Part shown: piece by piece, positions 32,983 through 41,777 of the stretch
Position numbering within the stretch: position 1 is the stretch's first letter
Layout: every line of letters starts with the position of its first letter
Source: Sphingomonas phyllosphaerae
Lineage (GTDB): Bacteria; Pseudomonadota; Alphaproteobacteria; Sphingomonadales; Sphingomonadaceae
Assembly (NCBI GenBank): GCA_036946405.1
Contig: JAQIJC010000001.1
Coordinates: 1,619,001 to 1,683,000, forward strand
Length of the DNA stretch: 64,000 nt
Direction of reading: 5' to 3'
Notes under the pieces: model-generated
Told to the model about the DNA's origin: nothing
Database searches by the model: none
Seen by the model: the letters and a program-made list of their open reading frames with translations, nothing else
Translations under genes and position numbers: made by a program

Positions 32983-34097
32983 TCGCCCGCAATGACACTC
33001 TTCAGCCGCGAGAAGAAGCCCTGGCTCTGCGGGCATTCCTCGCCGGTCTCGGTTTCGCGGAACTCCTCCAGCAAGGCACGCTGGCGCGTGCTGAGCTTGG
33101 TCGGGGTCTCGACGTCGATCTGGATGACCAGATCGCCGTGGCCGCGGCCTTGCAGCACCGGCATCCCGGCACCGCGCTGGCGGAGCTGCTTGCCCGACTG
33201 GATGCCGGCCGGGATCTTCACCTCGTGGCGCTTGCCGTCGAGCCCGGGGATCGACATCGTCCCGCCGAGCGCGGCGGTGGTGAAGCTGATCGGCGCGCGC
33301 GCGAACAACGTCGTGCCCTCGCGCTCGAACAGCGCGTGCCGCTTGACGTGGAGGAAGATGTAGAGGTCGCCGGCCGGTGCGCCGCGCGCGCCCGCCTCGC
33401 CCTCGCCGGTCAGCCGGACGCGCGTGCCTTCGTCGACGCCGGGCGGCACCGAGACGGCGAGCGTCTTGGTCTTCTCGACGCGACCCTCGCCGCGGCAATC
33501 GCCGCACGGATCGGTGATGACCTGCCCCGAGCCGTGGCAGAGCGGACAGGCGCGCTCGACCACGAAAAAGCCCTGCTGCGCGCGCACCTTGCCGTGGCCG
33601 TGGCAATGCTGGCAGGTGTGCGCGTGCGTGCCGGGCTTCGATCCGGTGCCGTGGCAGGTGTCGCAGGGCGCGGAGATATCGACGGTGATCTCCGTCTCCT
33701 TGCCATGGAACGCCTCTTCCAGCGTGATCTCCATGTCGTAGCGCAGGTCGGCGCCGCGGCGCGTCTGCTGCCGCCCCCCGCCGCGCTGGCCGCCCATGAA
33801 TTCGCCGAACACGCTTTCGAAGATATCGGAGAAGCCGCCGAAATCCTGCGCCTGATGCCCGCCGCCACCGTTGCGGAACGCGGCATGGCCGAAGCGATCA
33901 TAGGCCGCGCGCTTCTGCGGGTCCTTGAGGCAATCGTACGCCTCGCTGACCGCCTTGAACTTCGCCTCGGAGTCCTTGCACCCGGCGTTCTTGTCGGGGT
34001 GGTACTTCATCGCGAGCTTGCGGTACGACGATTTGATCGTCGCCGCATCGGCGGTGCGCTCGCATTCGAGCAGCTCGTAATAGTCGATTTCGGTCAT
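32979..34097 (-). CDS. dnaJ: chaperone protein DnaJ
   Basis: Hsp40 co-chaperone that stimulates DnaK ATPase and presents substrates. From the ATG at 34097 ([12 protein letters not shown]) it is 372 residues. It has the J domain with HPD in KYHPDKN, a Gly/Phe-rich stretch, four CXXCXGXG zinc motifs ([32 protein letters not shown]), and the C-terminal client domains. All zinc ligands are present. It is separated from dnaK by 142 bases that contain repeat G1. Confidence 0.97.
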   Translation of the reverse strand: MTEIDYYELLECERTADAATIKSSYRKLAMKYHPDKNAGCKDSEAKFKAVSEAYDCLKDPQKRAAYDRFGHAAFRNGGGGHQAQDFGGFSDIFESVFGEFMGGQRGGGRQQTRRGADLRYDMEITLEEAFHGKETEITVDISAPCDTCHGTGSKPGTHAHTCQHCHGHGKVRAQQGFFVVERACPLCHGSGQVITDPCGDCRGEGRVEKTKTLAVSVPPGVDEGTRVRLTGEGEAGARGAPAGDLYIFLHVKRHALFEREGTTLFARAPISFTTAALGGTMSIPGLDGKRHEVKIPAGIQSGKQLRQRGAGMPVLQGRGHGDLVIQIDVETPTKLSTRQRALLEEFRETETGEECPQSQGFFSRLKSVIAGE

Positions 34098-34111
34098 GCT
34101 GGCACTTCTAG

Positions 34112-34227
34112 CCCTCTCCCCTGTGGGGAGAGGGTTGGGTGAGGGGCGGCCACGCACGCTATCGCCTGTTGCATGACCACCCTGCCTCACTACCCCTCAC
34201 CCCGACCCTCTCCCCGCAGGGGAGAGG
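34112..34227. repeat. palindromic doublet G1
   Basis: Two strong hairpins in inverted orientation, CCCTCTCCCC/GGGGAGAGGG with a three-base loop at each end, around about 70 bases. It sits between dnaK and dnaJ and may act as a processing or attenuation structure on the shared mRNA. Confidence 0.9.
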
Positions 34228-34239
34228 GAGGGCGTTTCA

Positions 34240-36144
34240 TTACTTCTGCTCGTCGACTTCCGAGAATTCGGCGTCGACCACGTCGTCCTTCTTGGCCTCT
34301 TCGGCACCCGCCTCGCCCTGCGGCGCGGCATCGGCCTGCTGCTGCTTCTCGTAGATCGCCTGACCGAGCTTCATCGCGACCTGCGCCAGCGCCTGGCTCT
34401 TCTCGTTCATCTGCTCCGGGTCACCGCCCTCGACCGCTGCCTTGGCCGCGTCGATCGCCGACTGGATCTCGCCCTTCAGCGATTCGTCGACCTTGTCGCC
34501 ATTGTCGGCGAGCTGACGCTCGGTGGTGTGGATCAGCGATTCGGCGTTGTTCTTCGCCTCGGCCGCCGCCCGGCGCTTCTTGTCCTCCTCGGCGAACGAT
34601 TCGGCGTCGCGGACCATCTTGTCGATGTCGGCGTCCGACAGGCCACCCGAGGCCTGGATGCGGATCTGCTGCTCCTTGCCGGTGCCCTTGTCCTTGGCGG
34701 ACACGTTCACGATGCCGTTGGCGTCGATGTCGAAGGTCACCTCGATCTGCGGCACGCCGCGCGGGGCGGGGGGGATGCCGAGCAGGTCGAACTGGCCGAG
34801 CAGCTTGTTGTCCGCCGCCATCTCGCGCTCGCCCTGAAAGACGCGGATCGTCACCGCCTGCTGATTGTCATCGGCAGTCGAATAGGTCTGCGACTTCTTG
34901 GTCGGGATCGTGGTGTTGCGGTCGATCATGCGCGTGAACACGCCGCCCAGCGTCTCGATGCCCAGCGACAGCGGGGTCACGTCGAGCAGCAGCACGTCCT
35001 TGACGTCGCCCTGCAGCACGCCGGCCTGAATGGCGGCGCCCATCGCGACGACCTCGTCCGGGTTGACGCCGGTGTGCGGGTCCTTGCCGAAGAACTGCTT
35101 CACGACCTCACGGACGCGCGGCATGCGGGTCATGCCGCCGACGAGCACCACTTCGCTGATCTCGCTGGCCGACACGCCGGCATCCGCCAGCGCCTTCTTG
35201 CACGGATCGAGCGTGCGCTTGATGAGATCCTCGACCAGCCGCTCCAGATCGGCGCGGGTGATCGTCTTCACCAGATGCTTCGGGCCGTTCTGGTCGGCGG
35301 TGATGAACGGCAGGTTGACCTCGGTCGACGCCGCCGAGGACAGCTCGATCTTCGCCTTCTCGGCGGCTTCCTTCAGCCGCTGCAGCGCGAGCTTGTCCTT
35401 GGCGAGGTCGATGCCCTCATCCTTCTTGAAGCCCTCGGCCAGATATTCGACGATCTTGTTGTCGAAATCCTCGCCGCCCAGGAAGGTGTCACCGTTGGTG
35501 GCCTTCACCTCGAACACGCCGTCGCCGATCTCGAGGATCGAGACGTCGAACGTGCCGCCGCCGAGGTCATAGACCGCGATCGTCTTGCCGTCCTGCTTGT
35601 CGAGGCCATAGGCCAGCGCCGCCGCGGTCGGCTCGTTGATGATGCGCAGCACTTCCAGCCCGGCGATCTGCCCGGCGTCCTTGGTCGCCTGACGCTGCGC
35701 GTCGTTGAAGTATGCGGGCACGGTGATGACCGCCTGCGTGACCGTCTCGCCGAGATACGATTCGGCGGTTTCCTTCATCTTCTGGAGCGTGAAGGCGCTG
35801 ATCTGCGACGGGCTGTATTCCTTGCCGCCCGCGCTGACCCAGGCGTCGCCATTGCTGCCGCGCACGATCTTGTACGGGACCAGCTCGGTATCCTTCTTGG
35901 TGACCGGATCGTCGAAGCGGCGGCCGATCAGGCGCTTCACCGCGAAGATCGTGTTGTCGCCATTGGTGACGGCCTGACGCTTGGCGGGCTGCCCGATCAG
36001 TCGCTCGCCATCCTTGGCGAAGGCGACGATCGACGGCGTGGTGCGCGCGCCTTCCGCATTCTCGATAACCTTGGCCTTGCCGCCTTCCATCACGGCCACG
36101 CACGAATTGGTGGTGCCGAGGTCGATACCGATAACTTTTGCCAT
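34240..36144 (-). CDS. dnaK: chaperone protein DnaK
   Basis: Hsp70 chaperone. I use the ATG at 36144 ([14 protein letters not shown]); an upstream ATG at 36168 is less likely. At 634 residues it has the normal family length. The nucleotide-binding domain has [24 protein letters not shown] and the VGGMTRMP segment. The substrate-binding domain begins near 390 ([14 protein letters not shown]), and the C-terminal lid ends in an acidic tail EVDEQK. It is the first gene of the dnaK-dnaJ-era operon, with an RpoH-type promoter about 90 bases upstream. Confidence 0.98.
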   Translation of the reverse strand: MAKVIGIDLGTTNSCVAVMEGGKAKVIENAEGARTTPSIVAFAKDGERLIGQPAKRQAVTNGDNTIFAVKRLIGRRFDDPVTKKDTELVPYKIVRGSNGDAWVSAGGKEYSPSQISAFTLQKMKETAESYLGETVTQAVITVPAYFNDAQRQATKDAGQIAGLEVLRIINEPTAAALAYGLDKQDGKTIAVYDLGGGTFDVSILEIGDGVFEVKATNGDTFLGGEDFDNKIVEYLAEGFKKDEGIDLAKDKLALQRLKEAAEKAKIELSSAASTEVNLPFITADQNGPKHLVKTITRADLERLVEDLIKRTLDPCKKALADAGVSASEISEVVLVGGMTRMPRVREVVKQFFGKDPHTGVNPDEVVAMGAAIQAGVLQGDVKDVLLLDVTPLSLGIETLGGVFTRMIDRNTTIPTKKSQTYSTADDNQQAVTIRVFQGEREMAADNKLLGQFDLLGIPPAPRGVPQIEVTFDIDANGIVNVSAKDKGTGKEQQIRIQASGGLSDADIDKMVRDAESFAEEDKKRRAAAEAKNNAESLIHTTERQLADNGDKVDESLKGEIQSAIDAAKAAVEGGDPEQMNEKSQALAQVAMKLGQAIYEKQQQADAAPQGEAGAEEAKKDDVVDAEFSEVDEQK

Positions 36145-36230
36145 GAGTGCTTTACCTAGCCCCTGCATATTTGTGACTTCATCGCCGCCACGCCCCGTTA
36201 CGGCAGCGCAACCGCGTGTGACGAAGGGCG

Positions 36231-36258
36231 ATATAGGTGGCGTGATCCGGCCCGCAAG
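36231..36258 (-). promoter_or_regulatory. RpoH (sigma-32) promoter candidate of dnaK
   Basis: On the minus strand CTTG (36258-36255) is followed after exactly 17 bases by CCTATAT (36237-36231), a full match to the alphaproteobacterial consensus CTTG, 17-18 bp, CYTATNT. The start site would be about 80 bases ahead of the dnaK start codon. Confidence 0.8.
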
Positions 36259-36323
36259 ATTGCCGCGCGATGTCGGCGGGAACCATTGCCTGTTCGCCGC
36301 GTGCGCCGTAGGAGGAAGCCATC

Positions 36324-36605
36324 ATGCAGACCGCCCGCATCTACCAGCGCCCCAAGAACGCCATGCAGTCCGGCAAGGCCCGCACCGATACGTGGCAGCT
36401 GGAGTTCGAGCCCGGCGAGCCGAAGCGCCCCGATCCGCTGACCGGCTGGGCCGGGAGCGGCGACACGCGCGACCAAATCCGGCTGTTCTTCCCGACCTGC
36501 GAGGCGGCGGTCGCCTATGCCGAGGCACAGGGGCTGGCGTATACGGTGATCCCGACGCCGGAGAAGAAGCTAAAGCTGCAGAGCTACGCGGATAATTTTC
36601 GTTGA
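36324..36605 (+). CDS. ETC complex I subunit-like protein (NDUFS4 family)
   Basis: Protein of 93 residues matching the NDUFS4/ETC complex I subunit family: MQTARIYQRPKNAMQSGKA at the start, then TDTWQLEFEP, GWAGSGDTRDQIRLFF and YAEAQGLAYTVIP. In alphaproteobacteria and mitochondria it is an accessory subunit of NADH:quinone oxidoreductase. A good ribosome-binding site (AGGAGGAAG) precedes the ATG. It stands apart from the nuo genes, as often seen. Divergent from dnaK. Confidence 0.9.
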   Translation: MQTARIYQRPKNAMQSGKARTDTWQLEFEPGEPKRPDPLTGWAGSGDTRDQIRLFFPTCEAAVAYAEAQGLAYTVIPTPEKKLKLQSYADNFR

Positions 36606-36701
36606 GGTGACATCGTTTCAGCACGCGATGCCGTCGCCCCGGACTTGATCCGGGGCCCCGCTGCTTTTCGGCGATCCGGGCAAGAAGAAGCGGGACCCCC
36701 C

Positions 36702-37713
36702 TGAGTTCACAAGCGAAGTGCAACACCTGAAACAGGTGCGGCCATGTCGACCTATCGCCAGCTATCGCTTGAGGAACGGTGTTCGATTGCCCGGCTTCAT
36801 GAAGCCGGGCAATCGATCCGGAAAATCGCTGCAGCTCTGGATCGCGAGCCGTCGACCGTCTCGCGTGAGTTGAAGCGCAATGCCGGTGCCAGGATCGGAT
36901 ACCGCCCCGGCTATGCGCGGGCGCAGGCCGAGGCTCGCCGCTGGCATGGCTGCCGGCTGGAGCGCGAGGACGCGCTGCGTGAAAACATCCTCGACCGTCT
37001 CGCCGCCGGCTGGTCGCCCGAGCAGGTTTCAGGCCGCCTCGCCCGCGAGGCCGGCCACCGGATCATCAGCCACGAGACGATCTACCGCTTCGTCCATGCC
37101 CAGCTCAAGCGCACCAACGACCGGCGGTGGCGGCATTATCTGCCGCGCGCCAAGTACAAGCGGGGCTGGCGCACCAAAGGCGGATGGCCGCGCCGAACCG
37201 GCCCCTCGATCCACGATCGGCCGCCGCATGTCGCCACCCGCCAGGAACCCGGGCATTGGGAGGCAGACGCCATGCTCTTCTCCAAGCCCGGACATGCGGT
37301 GATCATCGCACACGAACGCACGTCGCGGCTCACCATCGCGGTGCGTCAGGACAGCCTCAAGGCCGATCCCGTCGCCGCCGCGCTCGTGCGGATGCTGCGC
37401 GCGGTCCCGCCGCGCGCACGACGATCCATTACCTTCGATAACGGCTCGGAATTCGCCCGCTACCCACAGATCGAACGCCAGCTCGGGCTCGATACCTGGT
37501 TCTGCGATCCCCGCTCGCCGTGGCAAAAGGGCGGCGTCGAGAACGCCATCGGACGACTCCGCCGCGACATCCCCCGCAAAACCGATCGCCACGGCTTGTC
37601 ACAGCAAACGCTCGGCGCCATCCTTGCCAGACACAACCATACACCAAGAAAATGCCTCGGCTTCCAAACCCCAGCCGAGGCCTTCTTCCCGTTGCACTTC
37701 GATTGTGCATCCA
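36702..37713 (+). mobile_element. IS30-family insertion sequence
   Basis: About 1,012 bp. Terminal inverted repeats of about 23 bases match at 19 positions, sharing CGAAGTGCAAC: TGAGTTCACAAGCGAAGTGC at the left and TGGATGCACAATCGAAGTGC read inward from the right. It lies inside a family C palindrome. The flanking C-runs blur the target duplication, which could be two or three C. The sole gene is the transposase. The exact outer ends may be off by a few bases. Confidence 0.88.
36744..37713 (+). CDS. IS30-family transposase (no stop codon inside the element)
   Basis: DDE transposase of about 323 residues within the element. The N-terminal helix-turn-helix shows LSLEERCSIARLHEAGQSIRKI split by IAAALDREPSTVSRELKRN, typical of IS30. 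The catalytic domain has WEADAMLF (first Asp), TFDNGSEF (second Asp) and WQKGGVENAIGRLR (Glu), so all three DDE residues are present. The family-typical TPAEAFFPLHFDC is at the end. There is no stop before the right inverted repeat: the frame remains open through 39014, across the antisense of the Nudix gene and into mscL in frame. The enzyme may therefore be C-terminally extended or poorly released in this location. Confidence 0.9.
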
Positions 37714-37767
37714 CACCCGGATCAAGTCCGGGGCGACGTATTCGGGATGGCGGTTCGCCCCAAACAC

Positions 37768-37900
37768 CGTCGCCCCTGCGAAGGCAGGGGCCCATGTCTC
37801 TCAAGTTGATGAGCGTGGTTCGACACAGGCGCGGCGCTTGGTGTGTCCAACGCTCCGACAGACGAAACAGTCATAGGCCGCTGCCTGCGCAGGGGCGACG
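37768..37900. repeat. palindromic doublet A2 with inner hairpin
   Basis: 133 bp. Left arm CGTCGCCCCTGCGAAGGCAG, right arm ending GCGCAGGGGCGACG. Inner hairpin GACACA (37822-37827) and TGTGTC (37842-37847). It lies 30 bases to the right of the split C1 repeat and just past the 3' end of the Nudix gene. Confidence 0.9.
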
Positions 37901-37916
37901 GTGGTTGACGCGACGC

Positions 37917-38456
37917 TTACGCGATCAACGCATCCGCGAGCAGCACCAGCATCTTGACGTCCATCGCCACGCCCGCAGCGCGCTTCTGCGCGACGAAGGC
38001 GGCGATCCCGGTGCGGGGCACCAGATGCACCTCGATATCCTCGTCGGCCTCGCCGCCGCCGTCGCCGACCCGGACCAGATCGTGCGCGCGCACCAGCGTG
38101 AAGCCCTCGCTGTTCATCCCCGGCGAGGAATGGAAGAAGCCCAGCTCCTCGATCCGCCCGGCGCGATAGCCGGTTTCCTCCTCCAACTCGCGCGCCGCGC
38201 CGACCGCGACCGCCTCGCCCTCGTTTTCGTCGCCGATCAGCCCGGCGGGCAGTTCGAGGCAGCGACACCCCAGCGGCACGCGATATTGCTCGACCAGCAC
38301 GACGCGGTCGGCGTCGTCGATCGCGACGATCACCGCCGCCTGGATGCCGCGCTGGCGGGCGACGAACTCCCAGCCGCCTTGCTTGACGACCTTGATATAG
38401 CGACCTTCCCAGGCGGTTTCGGGCGGAAAGGCGGCGTCGCGGTGCGGATGGGTCAT
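37917..38456 (-). CDS. Nudix hydrolase (ADP-ribose pyrophosphatase-like)
   Basis: Hydrolase of nucleoside diphosphate derivatives, 179 residues. The Nudix box is complete: G then DENEG, E, seven residues, RELEEETGY, matching GX5EX7REUXEEXGU. The preceding VEQYRVPLGCRCLELPAGLIG is typical of the ADP-ribose pyrophosphatase (NudF) group and suggests ADP-ribose as substrate. No obvious partner gene; it is divergent from mscL with 90 bases between them. Confidence 0.9.
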   Translation of the reverse strand: MTHPHRDAAFPPETAWEGRYIKVVKQGGWEFVARQRGIQAAVIVAIDDADRVVLVEQYRVPLGCRCLELPAGLIGDENEGEAVAVGAARELEEETGYRAGRIEELGFFHSSPGMNSEGFTLVRAHDLVRVGDGGGEADEDIEVHLVPRTGIAAFVAQKRAAGVAMDVKMLVLLADALIA

Positions 38457-38546
38457 GCCGCCCGTTTATCGGCGCGGCGGCGCTTGGCGAAGCGAAAAAC
38501 CGCGCCTACCCTCGGTCACATCGTGCAACAGGGAAGGAAGCCGATC

Positions 38547-39014
38547 ATGCTCAAGGATTTCCGGGCGTTCATCGCGCGCGGCAACGTGCTGGACCTGGCG
38601 GTGGGCGTCATCATCGGCGGCGCGTTCGCGACGATCACCAAATCGCTGACCGACGACGTCATCATGCCGATCGTCGGGGCGCTGTTCGGCGGCTTCGACT
38701 TCTCCAGCTATTTCATCCGGCTCGGGCCGGTGCCTGCGGACTACAAGGGGTCGCTCGCCAGCTATGCGCAGCTCAAGGCGGCGGGGGTGCCGCTGCTGGG
38801 CTATGGCGAGTTCATCACCGTCGTGATCAACTTCCTGATCCTCGCGTTCATCGTCTTCCTGCTGATGCGCAGCGTCAACAAGCTGATCGCGACCGTCGAG
38901 CGCGAAAAGGCCGCGGGCGATGCCGAGCCGGCCGCCGATCCTGCCGAGGTGGTGCTGCTGCGTGAGATCCGCGACGAACTGAAGGCGCGCGGGCCGGTGC
39001 CGCCGCAGGCCTAA
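38547..39014 (+). CDS. mscL: large-conductance mechanosensitive channel MscL
   Basis: Pentameric osmotic-emergency channel in the inner membrane, 155 residues. The N-terminal amphipathic helix and first pore helix are MLKDFRAFIARGNVLDLAVG followed by VIIGGAFATITKSL. The periplasmic loop is longer than in E. coli (PADYKGSLASYAQLKAAGVP). The second helix ITVVINFLILAFIVFLLM precedes a cytoplasmic bundle ending EVVLLREIRDELKAR. I chose the ATG at 38547, with GGAAGG about ten bases upstream. The frame is contiguous with the upstream transposase frame, probably by chance. Confidence 0.96.
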   Translation: MLKDFRAFIARGNVLDLAVGVIIGGAFATITKSLTDDVIMPIVGALFGGFDFSSYFIRLGPVPADYKGSLASYAQLKAAGVPLLGYGEFITVVINFLILAFIVFLLMRSVNKLIATVEREKAAGDAEPAADPAEVVLLREIRDELKARGPVPPQA

Positions 39015-39018
39015 CCGC

Positions 39019-39151
39019 CGTCACCCCTGCGCAGGCAGGGGCCTATGGCTGTCGAATGTCGTGAGCGGTCTGACACAGTTGCGTCGCTGTATGTGTCAGA
39101 GGATGCGCCGTACGAGACAGACATGGGGCCCTGCCCGGCGCAGGGGCGACG
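39019..39151. repeat. palindromic doublet A3 with inner hairpin
   Basis: 133 bp, starting five bases after the mscL stop. Left arm CGTCACCCCTGCGCAGGCAG, right arm ending GGCGCAGGGGCGACG. Inner hairpin CTGACACA (39070-39077) and TGTGTCAG (39092-39099), a perfect 8-bp stem. Confidence 0.92.
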
Positions 39152-39152
39152 T

Positions 39153-39190
39153 AAAAAGGGCCGGGGGGATCGCTCCGCCCGGCCCGTTTT
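39153..39190. terminator. bidirectional Rho-independent terminator
   Basis: GGGCCGGG (39158-39165) pairs with CCCGGCCC (39178-39185). Five A precede and four T follow one base after the stem, so it gives a GC-rich hairpin plus T-run on both strands. It serves mscL from the left and the APC permease (stop at 39209) from the right. Confidence 0.88.
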
Positions 39191-39208
39191 GCTGCGCGAT
39201 CCCCGCGA

Positions 39209-40744
39209 TCAGTGTGTTTCGTGGACCTCGACGATCCCGCGCCCGAGATGGCTGTTGCGGCGGCTGTAGCCGAAGTAGATCACCAGCCCGATCGCGCCCC
39301 AGATCGGCAGCACCAGCATCGCCGCCGAGGGCAGGTTGAAGAACAGGAACACGCAGCCGACGATCGTCAGCGGCCCGACCAGCCACAGCGCCGGGGTGCG
39401 GAAGCTGCGGGGGTGCGCGGCGGCGGTGCGGCGCAGGATCATCACCGCCACCGCGACCATCGCGAAGGCGTAGAGCGTCCCGGCATTGGCGATGTCCGCC
39501 AGCTGACCGACCGGCAGGAAGGCCGCCGCAAAGGCGACGCCGACGCCGGTCATCGCGGTGACGATATGCGGGGTCTTCCACTTCGGGTGGACGGTCGACA
39601 GCCGCTCCGGGAGCAGGCCGTCGCGGCTCATCACGAAGAAGATGCGCGTCTGGCCGAACATCAGGATCAGGATCACCGACGGCAGCGCGACGAAGGCGGC
39701 GATGCCGAGCAGATTGCCGATCCCCGACCAGCCGATCGTCCGCAGGACGTGCGCCAGTGCCTCGCCCGAGCAGACCAAAGCATCCTTATACTGCGGCAGC
39801 GCGCATTCGCGGGCCAGTTCCTCGGAGCCGGCCGGGAAGGGGATGCCGTTCGGCCCCATGATCGGCTGCCCGCCGATCGTGCCGATCGCGCCCGCCGCGA
39901 CGAGGATGTAGAAGACGGTGCAGAACAGCAGCGACCCGATCAGCCCGATCGGCACGTTGCGCTGCGGATCCTTGGTTTCCTCGGCGGCGGTCGAAACCGC
40001 GTCGAACCCGACATAGGCGAAGAAGATCGTCGCCGCCGCGCCGACCGCACCCACCCCGGTGCCGAAGCCGCCAAAGACGCCCGCGGGCAGGAACGGGTTG
40101 AAGCGATCGGTGCTGAAATAATCGCTCGGCAACGTCAGCGCGACGAACGCGGTCAGCGCGGTGACCTTGATCGCGACCAGCACGGCGTTGACGCGCGCGC
40201 TCTCGGTGGTGCCGATCATCAGCAGCCAGGTGATGAGCAGCGCGATCACCACCGCGGGCAGGTTGATGAGCCCGCCCGGTGCGCCGCCCAGTGCCAGCGG
40301 CGCTGCCGACAGCCAGGGTGGCAGATGGACGCCGAGAAACTGGTTGAGGATCGTGCCGGTGAAATAACCCGACCAGCCGACCGCGACCGCGCTGGCGGCG
40401 ACCGCATATTCGAGGATCAGCGCCCAGCCGACCGTCCAGGCGAGCAACTCGCCCATCGTCGAATAGGTATAGGTATAGGCCGATCCCGCCACCGGGATCA
40501 TCGCCGCGATCTCGGCATAGCAGAGCGCGGCGACGATGCAGATCGCGCCGGCGATCGCGAAGGCGAGCATCAGACCGGGACCGGCCTTTTGCGCGCCCGC
40601 CGCGGTCAGCACGAAGATGCCGGTGCCGATCACGCAGCCGATGCCGAACAGCGTGAGCTGGAACCAGCCGAGCGTGCGATGCAGCGACTTTTTCTCGGCG
40701 GTGGCGAGGATGGCGTCGAGAGGTTTGACGCGCCCGAATATCAT
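39209..40744 (-). CDS. APC-family amino acid permease
   Basis: Inner-membrane amino acid transporter of 511 residues with twelve or more helices. The signature of the cationic amino acid transporter group is visible: GWFQLTLFGIGCVIGTGIFV at the first helix, ATIFFAYVGFDAVSTAAEE with the conserved Glu/Asp pair, and DPQRNVPIGLIGSL, each abbreviated here. LEYAVAASAVAVGWSGY lies in helix 3. Substrate specificity is not readable. It starts at 40744 and terminates at the shared hairpin at 39153-39190. Confidence 0.93.
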   Translation of the reverse strand: MIFGRVKPLDAILATAEKKSLHRTLGWFQLTLFGIGCVIGTGIFVLTAAGAQKAGPGLMLAFAIAGAICIVAALCYAEIAAMIPVAGSAYTYTYSTMGELLAWTVGWALILEYAVAASAVAVGWSGYFTGTILNQFLGVHLPPWLSAAPLALGGAPGGLINLPAVVIALLITWLLMIGTTESARVNAVLVAIKVTALTAFVALTLPSDYFSTDRFNPFLPAGVFGGFGTGVGAVGAAATIFFAYVGFDAVSTAAEETKDPQRNVPIGLIGSLLFCTVFYILVAAGAIGTIGGQPIMGPNGIPFPAGSEELARECALPQYKDALVCSGEALAHVLRTIGWSGIGNLLGIAAFVALPSVILILMFGQTRIFFVMSRDGLLPERLSTVHPKWKTPHIVTAMTGVGVAFAAAFLPVGQLADIANAGTLYAFAMVAVAVMILRRTAAAHPRSFRTPALWLVGPLTIVGCVFLFFNLPSAAMLVLPIWGAIGLVIYFGYSRRNSHLGRGIVEVHETH

Positions 40745-40830
40745 GTAGGTCGAAGCCCCCGGAATCTCAGATGACGGGAGCCTAGCGGCGGATCGCGCGC
40801 GCGCAATAGTGTTGCGTTACGATGACGGTT

Positions 40831-41223
40831 TCATTCGCGGCCGTCGTTATGCACCAGCATGGGACCCAGCGCGCGCCCGCCGAGAATGTGAACGTGCAGG
40901 TGCGGCACCTCCTGATGCGAATCGCGCCCGGTATTGGCGAGCAGCCGATAGCCGCTGGCGACCAGCCCGGCGGCGCGCGCCGCCTGCCCGATCGCGCGGG
41001 TGAAGCTGACGATCTCCGCCTCACTGGCGTTGGCGGAGAAATCATCCCAGCTGACGTAGCTGCCGCGTGGCACCGCCAGCAGGTGCGTCGGTGCCCAAGG
41101 GGCGATGTCGTGGAAGACGATCGTATGATCGTCTTCGTAGACACGCTTCGACGGGATCTCGCCGCGCAGCAGCCGCGCGAAGATGTTGCCGTCGTCATAG
41201 GGCAGGGTGGCGTCGACGCTCAT
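40831..41223 (-). CDS. HIT-family protein (histidine triad)
   Basis: Nucleotide-phosphoramidase-like protein, 130 residues. The histidine triad HLHVHILGG is near residue 110, with IFARLLRGEIPSKRVYED at the start, typical of the HINT branch. It lies 10 bases after hisE on the same strand, a frequent alphaproteobacterial pairing; the reason for that pairing is not known to me. Confidence 0.95.
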   Translation of the reverse strand: MSVDATLPYDDGNIFARLLRGEIPSKRVYEDDHTIVFHDIAPWAPTHLLAVPRGSYVSWDDFSANASEAEIVSFTRAIGQAARAAGLVASGYRLLANTGRDSHQEVPHLHVHILGGRALGPMLVHNDGRE

Positions 41224-41233
41224 GCGCTCGTCC

Positions 41234-41581
41234 TCATTCGGGGCGGAAGGAGAGGGGAAGCGGGCCGCGCGCGGCCTTTTCCTCGTGTCCGCTGGTGCCC
41301 TCGCGCTTCGCCAGCTCGGCGCGGATGTCGTCGGGGGTCAGTCCGGCATCGGCGAGCAGCACGAAGAGATGGTAGATGAAATCGGCCGCCTCCGGGATGA
41401 TCGCGCGTGGGCTCTGCCCCATCGCGGCGATGACGATCTCGGTGGCTTCCTCGCCGATCTTCTGCGCGATCCGGGCGCGGCCGCGCGCGAACAGCGAGGC
41501 GGTGTACGAGCCGTCGGTATCGGCGCCCTTGCGCGCGGCGATCGTCGCGAACAGCCGGTCGAACGTGTCGGTAGCGGTCAT
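41234..41581 (-). CDS. hisE: phosphoribosyl-ATP pyrophosphatase
   Basis: Second step of histidine synthesis, PR-ATP to PR-AMP. From the ATG at 41581 (MTATDTFDRLFATIAARK) it has 115 residues. The MazG-like helical core shows KIGEEATEIVIAAM and EAADFIYHLFVLL, with the metal-binding Glu/Asp residues. hisE stands 3.6 kb from hisB and on the opposite strand, apart from the hisBHAF cluster. It is followed by the HIT gene. Confidence 0.95.
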   Translation of the reverse strand: MTATDTFDRLFATIAARKGADTDGSYTASLFARGRARIAQKIGEEATEIVIAAMGQSPRAIIPEAADFIYHLFVLLADAGLTPDDIRAELAKREGTSGHEEKAARGPLPLSFRPE

Positions 41582-41633
41582 GGCGACGGGGTGCCGCGTC
41601 GCGCGGGCGGGGTCAAGAATGATGCAAGGTGTC

Positions 41634-41660
41634 GTCATGCCGGACGCGGCCAAACCCCGG
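41634..41660. repeat. fragment related to family F
   Basis: CGTCATGCCGGACGCGG resembles the left arm of F1, which starts 40 bases further on. It is probably a decayed or partial copy. Confidence 0.4.
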
Positions 41661-41673
41661 CGAACGCCTTGCC

Positions 41674-41768
41674 CGTCATGCCGGACTTGTTCCGGCATCC
41701 ACCGTTTCGCGAGCGTGCGCGCGTCTGATCTGCGGAACGGTGGACCCCGGAACAAGTCCGGGGTGACG
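41674..41768. repeat. palindromic doublet F1
   Basis: 95 bp. Left hairpin TGCCGGACTTGTTCCGGCA, right hairpin CCCCGGAACAAGTCCGGGG, with CCACCGT and ACGGTGG marking the inner ends. It has CGTC and GACG termini. Confidence 0.9.
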
Positions 41769-41777
41769 ATCGAGAGA

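Larger units (their letters stand above)
36632..37738. repeat. palindromic doublet C1, split by the IS30-family element
   Basis: The left part 36632-36701 begins CGTCGCCCCGGACTTGATCC and runs through GAAGCGGGACCCC. The right part 37714-37738 continues CGGATCAAGTCCGGGGCGACG-like sequence. Joined, they match the intact C3 copy at 53133. The intervening 36702-37713 is the insertion sequence. Confidence 0.88.

Noticed and set aside
36744..39014. A transposase-MscL fusion protein
   Set aside because: MscL has its own ATG and ribosome-binding site at 38547, and the intervening translation is antisense to the Nudix gene; the shared frame is likely chance.
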